DNA of 9,472 nt from JAETTH01 sp964455975 (lineage in GTDB: Bacteria; Bacillota; Clostridia; TANB77; CAG-508). This document shows, piece by piece, positions 5,431 through 9,472 of this stretch. The position numbers and the translations under genes are program-made. The stretch covers positions 1 to 9,472 of the forward strand of contig CAYVYP010000054.1 of the NCBI GenBank assembly GCA_964455975.1, written 5' to 3'. Below the pieces are notes generated by a model. The model was not told where the DNA came from, did no database searches, and saw nothing but the letters and a program-made list of their open reading frames with translations. Positions within the stretch are counted from its first letter, which is position 1; each line of letters opens with the position of its first letter.

Positions 5431-6738
5431 ATGAATATAGAAGAATTATCTTTGCTAGAATTAAAAGATTTAGCAAAAGAAAAAGGAATGAAAAATATAT
5501 CTAAATTTAAAAAGGAAGAATTAATAATTGCATTAAATGAACTTTCTGAAGATTCAAAAATAATAAATGAAGAAACAATAGAAAAAAATGATGGGGCATA
5601 TAAAGTAACTAATGATGACGATGAAATAATAGAGGGAATATTAGAGGTATTACCTGATGGATATGGATTTTTAAGAGGAGACAATTATTTGCCAAGTCCT
5701 AAAGATGTATATATTTCACCAGTTCAAATAAGAAGATTCCGATTAGATACAGGAGATAAAATTAAAGGAATTTCAAGAAATCCAAAAGAAGGAGAAAAAT
5801 TTCCTGCTTTAATTTATGTTGGTGAAGTTAATGGAGAACAACCAGATAAAGCTATGAGAAGAAAAAACTTTGACGATTTAATTCCAATTTATCCAACAGA
5901 AAGATTAAAATTAGAAACAAAATCTACTGAATACGCAATGAGAATTATAGACTTAATGAGTCCAGTTGGAAAAGGTCAAAGAGGAATGATAGTAGCTCAA
6001 CCAAAAGTAGGAAAAACTACTTTATTAAAGAAAATAGCAAATAGTATAACTGCTAACAATCCAGAAGTAGAATTAATAGTTCTTTTAATAGATGAAAGAC
6101 CGGAAGAGGTTACAGATATGAAACGTTCTATAGCTGGAGATGTTATATATTCAACATTTGACGAAGTTCCTGAACATCATGTTAAAGTAGCTGAAATGGT
6201 ATTAGAAAGAGCTAAAAGACTTACAGAACAAGGACAAGATGTAGTTATTTTATTAGATAGTATTACTCGTTTAGCAAGAGCTTACAATCTAGTAATACCA
6301 ACTTCTGGAAGAACATTATCTGGAGGACTAGATCCAAGTGCACTTCATAAACCTAAAAAGTTTTTTGGAGCTGCAAGAAATATAGAGAATGGTGGGAGTT
6401 TAACAATTCTAGCTACTGCATTAATAGAAACAGGAAGTAGAATGGATGATGTTATATTTGAAGAATTTAAAGGAACTGGAAACATGGAAGTTCATTTAGA
6501 TAGAAAGCTATCTGAAAAGAGAATTTTCCCAGCAATAGATATAAATAAATCCGGAACTAGAAGAGAGGACTTATTATTATCTCAAAAAGAATTAGAAACA
6601 GTATTTGCACTAAGAAAAGCATTAAATAGTATGTCAATTGCAGATGTTACTGAACAATTAATAACTCAAATGGTAGCAACAAAGAGCAATCAAGAATTTC
6701 TTGAAAAAATGGATATATTTTTAAAAAATTATAAATAA
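5431..6738 (+). CDS. rho: Transcription termination factor Rho
   Basis: Rho is a hexameric RNA helicase-ATPase that ends transcription of untranslated RNA. The product has 435 residues (E. coli Rho 419). ATG 5431 is chosen because GGGGGAAG (5418-5425) precedes it at a good distance, whereas the ATG at 5416 overlaps that site. Domains in order are the Rho N-terminal helical domain (1-40, LLELKDLAKEKGM), a short acidic linker, the cold-shock-like RNA-binding domain (about 65-135, LEVLPDGYGFLRG), and the RecA-type motor. The motor has Walker A PKVGKTT (191-197), Walker B VVILLD (271-276) and the SGRTLSGG, GAARN and GSLTILATALIETGSRMDD blocks. The linker lacks the long insertions found in some high-GC groups. 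All CGG trinucleotides in the gene are out of frame. A TATAAT (5407-5412) lies just upstream without a good -35 partner. Confidence 0.97.
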   Translation: MNIEELSLLELKDLAKEKGMKNISKFKKEELIIALNELSEDSKIINEETIEKNDGAYKVTNDDDEIIEGILEVLPDGYGFLRGDNYLPSPKDVYISPVQIRRFRLDTGDKIKGISRNPKEGEKFPALIYVGEVNGEQPDKAMRRKNFDDLIPIYPTERLKLETKSTEYAMRIIDLMSPVGKGQRGMIVAQPKVGKTTLLKKIANSITANNPEVELIVLLIDERPEEVTDMKRSIAGDVIYSTFDEVPEHHVKVAEMVLERAKRLTEQGQDVVILLDSITRLARAYNLVIPTSGRTLSGGLDPSALHKPKKFFGAARNIENGGSLTILATALIETGSRMDDVIFEEFKGTGNMEVHLDRKLSEKRIFPAIDINKSGTRREDLLLSQKELETVFALRKALNSMSIADVTEQLITQMVATKSNQEFLEKMDIFLKNYK

Positions 6739-6767
6739 ATTTTAATAGGGAGATTAATCATCTTAAA

Positions 6768-7529
6768 ATGAAAAATAAAAACAGCTTAATATTACTAATA
6801 TTATTAATACTAATATTAATTTTTACTGTATCATTATTAGCATATTTTATTATAAAAAATCAATCTTGTAAGTGCACTTTAAATACTATTGTTGAAGAAA
6901 ATATAATAAATAATAATAGTTTAAATACTTCTGAAATTAAAGAATTAAAAACTACATATTTACCAGTTATGTGCTTACTTTACTTAAATAATTCTAATTT
7001 AAGCCAAAAAGAAATTTCAGAATCATTAATAAAAAGATCCTTTGAAACTTTTTATTATGATTCTGAAGAAAATGCAACAGCAACTAATAATCCTTATAAA
7101 ATAGCAGCATATGCTTCGAAAATAAACAATATAATTGTTGAACTTACTGGAAAAGAAGTTGATCTTCCTATAAACAATATTGTTACTATAGATAGTACTG
7201 CAAAATTTGATGATAATCTTCAATGGTATACAGCTAAAAGTTTAAGAACAGAAAAAGTTTTATATGATAAAGATTTAAATGCATATATAATATTTGTATA
7301 TACAAATAACAATAAATATGAAGTTACAATAGAAGATTATTCATATGATAGTGAAGAGGGAGTATATATACTAAACTTAAACTGTTTATTTGGAACAAAG
7401 GTTGATTTTTTAAGTAAAGATACAGAAAAATTAACTAATTATACAGCTACAATAAAGGTAAAGAAAAATGAAAATTATAAGTATTGTAAATATCAATTTG
7501 TATCAATAGAGAATATTGTACAAATATAA
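6768..7529 (+). CDS. Unrecognised membrane-anchored extracellular protein
   Basis: I do not recognise this 253-residue protein. It has a lysine-containing start and one very hydrophobic segment (about 7-30) made mostly of Leu and Ile, followed by a polar region with QSCKC (33-37), typical of a single-pass protein with its bulk outside the cell. The rest is rich in Asn, Tyr and Thr, with alternating hydrophobic residues suggesting a helical part (about 60-120) and then a beta-rich part (about 150-250). It starts 29 nt after rho with no terminator or promoter between, so it is probably cotranscribed. The nearest ribosome binding site, AGGGAG (6747-6752), is 15 nt before the ATG, which is long and suggests weak translation. 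No alternative start fits better. It has no CGG codon, and base use resembles its neighbours. Confidence 0.8.
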   Translation: MKNKNSLILLILLILILIFTVSLLAYFIIKNQSCKCTLNTIVEENIINNNSLNTSEIKELKTTYLPVMCLLYLNNSNLSQKEISESLIKRSFETFYYDSEENATATNNPYKIAAYASKINNIIVELTGKEVDLPINNIVTIDSTAKFDDNLQWYTAKSLRTEKVLYDKDLNAYIIFVYTNNNKYEVTIEDYSYDSEEGVYILNLNCLFGTKVDFLSKDTEKLTNYTATIKVKKNENYKYCKYQFVSIENIVQI

Positions 7530-7538
7530 AATAAAATT

Positions 7539-7566
7539 AAAAAAGAGAGCGAAGTAGCTCTTTTTT
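7539..7566. terminator. Bidirectional terminator between convergent genes
   Basis: AAAAAAGA followed by GAGC (7547-7550), a 6-nt loop and GCTC (7557-7560) then TTTTTT (7561-7566) forms a stem with a small bulge that has a U run in either direction. It lies between the stop of the + strand gene (7529) and the stop of the - strand gene (7565-7567). Confidence 0.85.
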
Positions 7567-8161
7567 AGTTTGTATAAAAGTGTGGTTGTATACTTTCTTG
7601 TATACGTTTTTTTAATGCTTCTTTATTATAATAATTAGATACTTTAAATCTTATTAAATCAATTTCTAGAGATTTAAACAGTTCATTTATAAAATTATCT
7701 CTTTCAATTCTATCTTGTCTGTTATGAGTATAATCATCTAGTTCTATGCATAGCTTAATTCTACAATTTTCTTTATCTACAAGAACAAAATCAATACTTT
7801 TAGCTCGTATTTTATTAAAATATAAATTCTTATCATACGTATCTTTAGTTTCTAATATGTTATACAAAGAGACCTGGGAAAAAAGGATTAATTCTAATTC
7901 TTTAGCTATTTCTAATAAGATATTATAAAATTGCAATTCAGTCAAAGTTATTAAATATCTTTTTGGTCTATAATATTTATTATAATCAATATTATTGTTT
8001 TCATTGATGTTATTATCAGAAGAAATAGGGGACACCATTTCTTCTTTTTTAGACTCATAAAAATTATTCTCTTTTTTAAATTTTTTATATTTTTTTATTA
8101 TAACTGCAGCTATATAAATAATAATAAAATAACTTAATAAAACTGTAAATATTTTAATCAT
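7565..8161 (-). CDS. Membrane-anchored DUF2726-like protein
   Basis: The 198-residue product begins with a membrane segment (about 4-22) and a lysine-rich cytoplasmic stretch. A low-complexity Asn/Glu linker (about 35-62) leads to a domain resembling DUF2726, a family of predicted endonuclease-like fold. The signature is visible: TLTELQFYNIL (72-82), a conserved aspartate in KSIDFVLVDK (121-130), then CIELDDYTH (138-146), RIERD (151-155) and a last strand IDLIRF. Asp124, Glu140, Asp142 and Asp143 could form an acidic metal site, as in PD-(D/E)XK-type nucleases; that is inference from the pattern. Start ATG follows GGTGA (complement of 8168-8172). The promoter region contains a possible tandem Spo0A operator. 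Nothing shows its biological role. Confidence 0.82.
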   Translation of the reverse strand: MIKIFTVLLSYFIIIYIAAVIIKKYKKFKKENNFYESKKEEMVSPISSDNNINENNNIDYNKYYRPKRYLITLTELQFYNILLEIAKELELILFSQVSLYNILETKDTYDKNLYFNKIRAKSIDFVLVDKENCRIKLCIELDDYTHNRQDRIERDNFINELFKSLEIDLIRFKVSNYYNKEALKKRIQESIQPHFYTN

Positions 8162-8178
8162 TTAAAATCACCAAAAAT

Positions 8179-8221
8179 ATTATATCATATAAAAAATATA
8201 TATTTGTCGAAACTTGTCGAT
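8179..8221 (-). promoter_or_regulatory. Promoter of the DUF2726 gene with tandem Spo0A-like boxes
   Basis: On the - strand TATAAT (complement of 8179-8184) lies 17 bp before the ATG. There is no good -35 at 17 bp. Instead TTGTCGA occurs twice on the + strand (8204-8210 and 8214-8220), one helical turn apart. The first contains a perfect Spo0A box TGTCGAA (8205-8211), and the second matches in 6 of 7 bases (8215-8221). Tandem boxes 10 bp apart are the known arrangement for a Spo0A dimer, and Spo0A-activated promoters often have displaced -35 regions. Spo0A itself is not in the window, but the sporulation genes make it likely to exist. Confidence 0.5.
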
Positions 8222-8296
8222 GAAAATAACTTTTTATTAAATATTAAAATATTTTTAAAAATCAGGCGAGAGATAGAGGAGGAGTATATAAAAATA

Positions 8297-8368
8297 ATGA
8301 AATCTAATAACACACAACATTGCACAAAATCAAAGTTTTGTGCAGAAAGGCATAGGGGTAAAATATAA
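8297..8368 (+). CDS. Possible 23-residue peptide gene
   Basis: A short ORF starts at ATG 8297 after a strong AGGAGGAG (8277-8284) and ends at TAA 8366. The spacing of 12 nt is longer than ideal. The predicted peptide MKSNNTQHCTKSKFCAERHR plus GKI is basic, with two cysteines five residues apart and no membrane segment. A perfect hairpin lies inside the ORF. The ribosome binding site stands out in a region otherwise without genes, which is the main argument. I do not recognise the peptide, and a structured noncoding RNA is an equal alternative. Confidence 0.28.
   Translation: MKSNNTQHCTKSKFCAERHRGKI
8321..8344. other. Perfect 9-bp hairpin in the intergenic region
   Basis: TGCACAAAA (8321-8329) and TTTTGTGCA (8336-8344) enclose a 6-nt loop. 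No T run follows directly. Its left arm is part of a 14-nt sequence, AACATTGCACAAAA (8316-8329), that recurs at 8997-9010. It may be part of a structured RNA or a protein-binding dyad. Confidence 0.5.
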
Positions 8369-9168
8369 AGATACTTATTCTGGTATCTCACAAACCTTCT
8401 AGTATCAGCTTCTTATAAGCCTTTACTGATATCTTATTCATATAACTTGTTATCTTTTTAATTATTATCCTTTAAAATCAATTCTTAAGCTTTATTATTA
8501 TTAACTAATATAATTTCATATATGGTATTAATTTTTAATTTCTAATTATAAATTATATTCTTAAATTTTTTATTCAAACTAAATTTTTATTTTACTTTTC
8601 TATGAATTTTACTCCAATTTTGAAAAATCCCTACAAGCCTGTATTTTAGCCATATTTAAGACAACAAACTATATGTCTAAAATATAAAAACGCCTTAAAA
8701 TCGATTCTCGCGCGTCGTTTTTTTGACCATTTTTTACTGTTTTTGAGTATTCTGTAAAAACGCTTATTTTTCAATACTTGTATAGATTTTCACTATATAA
8801 TCATATACTTACCAGGTTTAGCTAATTATATCAGATATGTAATTTTACCACTTTATAATAAAAGTTTCTTAAAAACGATTTTAAGCATCAGTAAAACCAA
8901 TTTATTATACGAAGTTAGTAACTGTAAAATTATTTATTAAAATGTAAATTTAATTTAAAATTTTGTTTGTTTTTTAAAAATCTAATTTATAATTTTAACA
9001 TTGCACAAAAATAATTTTTATAATTTGATTTTGTAAATTTAGTAGTCCCACTACTCCCTCTTGCCTTTTTATTATAAACCTAAAATTTTATTAAATAACT
9101 TTAAGATTTGTATTTGCATTCTTATTACTATCTTTAAGCAGTAATTTGCCATTATTGGAGGTTATTTT
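8369..9168. other. 800-bp region with no recognisable gene
   Basis: Neither strand has a convincing ORF. A 68-codon ORF on the - strand (8185-8391) has no ribosome binding site and odd composition. The region holds several small dyads: AGATAC/GTATCT (8369-8384), CTTAAAA/TTTTAAG (8868-8885) and a 10-bp pair CTTAAAATCG (8694-8703) with CGATTTTAAG (8876-8885). A GC-rich patch (about 8702-8716, with TCGCGCGTCG) is followed by seven T. AAAAACG occurs three times (about 8687, 8755, 8871). I cannot assign a known RNA family, origin or mobile element. It probably contains the leader of the regulator gene at 9169. Confidence 0.6.
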
Positions 9169-9435
9169 ATGGAATTTTCAGATTTAATTGCTTTAAAAAT
9201 TACGGAAATTATGAAAGAAAAAAGTGTTTCTATTTATAGACTTGAATCATTAACAGGTGTATATAGTTCTACTATTACATTATTTTTAAATAGAAAAACT
9301 AAAACTTTAAGAATGGAAAATTTATTGTATATTTGTGAAGGTTTAAATATCACACTTGCTGAGTTTTTTTCAGATTCAAGGTTTGAAGATGCTGAGGCAA
9401 AAGGTTGGATTAAAATGAATCATAACCGCACGTAA
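9169..9435 (+). CDS. Small Xre/Cro-type helix-turn-helix regulator
   Basis: The 88-residue protein is almost entirely one HTH domain of the Cro/C1 type. It has helix 1 ALKITEIMKEK, helix-turn-helix SIYRLESLTGVYSSTITLFL (about 20-39), a basic NRKTKTLR loop and the closing LLYICEGLNITLAEFFSD helix pair. Such proteins bind short operators as dimers; the target here is unknown. ATG 9169 follows GGAGG (9157-9161) at good distance. The last five codons (NHNRT) and the TAA stop lie inside the 54-bp repeat, so the C-terminal tail was supplied or altered by the repeat, and the natural protein may have ended earlier. The ~1 kb before it has no other gene, so it is probably transcribed alone. Confidence 0.88.
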   Translation: MEFSDLIALKITEIMKEKSVSIYRLESLTGVYSSTITLFLNRKTKTLRMENLLYICEGLNITLAEFFSDSRFEDAEAKGWIKMNHNRT

Positions 9436-9471
9436 AACGTGCGGTTTGTTCTTACCCTAGAAGGGTATTGT
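9418..9471. repeat. Right copy of the 54-bp inverted repeat
   Basis: Perfect reverse complement of 1-54. It contains the regulator's last codons, the hairpin AACCGCACGT/ACGTGCGGTT (9424-9446) and a second hairpin TACCCT/AGGGTA (9453-9467). Its presence as the last sequence of the window, mirroring the first, suggests that both ends stop in the same multi-copy repeat. Confidence 0.9.
9424..9453 (+). terminator. Terminator-like hairpin of the regulator gene, within the repeat
   Basis: A 10-bp perfect stem with an AAA loop (9424-9446) is followed by the T-rich TTTGTTCTT (9445-9453). The regulator's stop codon TAA (9433-9435) is at the top of the stem. It probably ends transcription of the gene, so the dispersed repeat may serve as a mobile terminator. 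Confidence 0.65.
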
Positions 9472-9472
9472 T

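Noticed and set aside
3381..7928. Several 60-90 codon ORFs opposite or overlapping real genes
   Set aside because: They are antisense or out-of-frame shadows of aspartokinase, yabQ, rho, the protein at 6768 and the DUF2726 gene, with no ribosome binding sites.
8185..8391. 68-codon ORF on the - strand
   Set aside because: It has no ribosome binding site, overlaps the putative Spo0A boxes and promoter, and its composition is that of random AT-rich DNA.
8297..9168. CRISPR array or tRNA genes in the long intergenic region
   Set aside because: No regularly spaced repeats and no cloverleaf or CCA-ended sequence could be seen on either strand.
2096..9205. Other CGG trinucleotides (2096, 6101, 6552, 9203)
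   Set aside because: All are out of frame (GAC GGC, CCG GAA, TCC GGA, ACG GAA) in genes whose frames are intact, so they do not bear on CGG decoding except as a control.
1..9472. Transposon or integrative element bounded by terminal inverted repeats
   Set aside because: There is no transposase, integrase or cargo; the interior consists of core housekeeping and sporulation genes in a normal order.

Overview
The window is very AT-rich and looks like a piece of a low-GC, spore-forming Firmicute, probably an uncultured Clostridia-type bacterium. The reasons are AGGAGG-type ribosome binding sites, near-consensus sigma-A promoters, U-tailed hairpin terminators, the sporulation pair yabP-yabQ directly before a divIC-like gene, and A/T-ending codons with AGA as the main arginine codon. 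TGA acts as a stop and TGG and AGG keep their standard meanings, so the code is standard except possibly for CGG (below). Genus and species cannot be told from this window.

Layout. A 54-bp repeat lies at the left edge (1-54) and recurs as a perfect inverted copy at the right edge (9418-9471). Between them on the + strand come a cation:amino-acid/dicarboxylate symporter (155-1441), release factor 2 prfB (1585-2685), aspartokinase (2793-3975), yabP-yabQ-divIC (4125-5295), and rho followed closely by an unrecognised membrane-anchored protein (5431-7529). A DUF2726-like protein (7565-8161) is on the - strand. About 1 kb with almost no coding potential follows, with a possible tandem Spo0A operator at its left end and a possible 23-codon ORF. 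The last gene is a small Xre-type regulator (9169-9435) whose stop codon lies inside the right repeat. Most transcription units are separated by clear intrinsic terminators.

The striking observation is recoding. prfB carries the classical RF2 +1 frameshift (CTT TGA C at 1657-1662), but its reading frame is broken twice more and that of aspartokinase once. Each of these three breaks is a single extra C directly before a conserved glycine codon, so that the in-frame triplet is CGG: GCT-CGG-T (1994), TCA-CGG-T (2328) and CAG-CGG-A (2922). Skipping the C restores the family sequence exactly. The repaired RF2 has 365 residues, with SPF at 205-207 and GGQ at 250-252, the Escherichia coli positions. 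The only other in-frame CGG in any recognised gene is near the 3' end of yabQ (4942), in the same CGG-A context. No gene here uses CGG securely as arginine. My inference is that CGG is unassigned, or read by an unusual tRNA, and acts as a +1 frameshift signal. The P-site codons are not slippery, which points to out-of-frame A-site entry of tRNA-Gly or to four-base decoding. Systematic sequence error and gene decay are the alternatives.

The genes otherwise form a housekeeping and sporulation neighbourhood: translation termination, aspartate-family amino-acid synthesis, spore coat and cortex assembly, septum formation and transcription termination.
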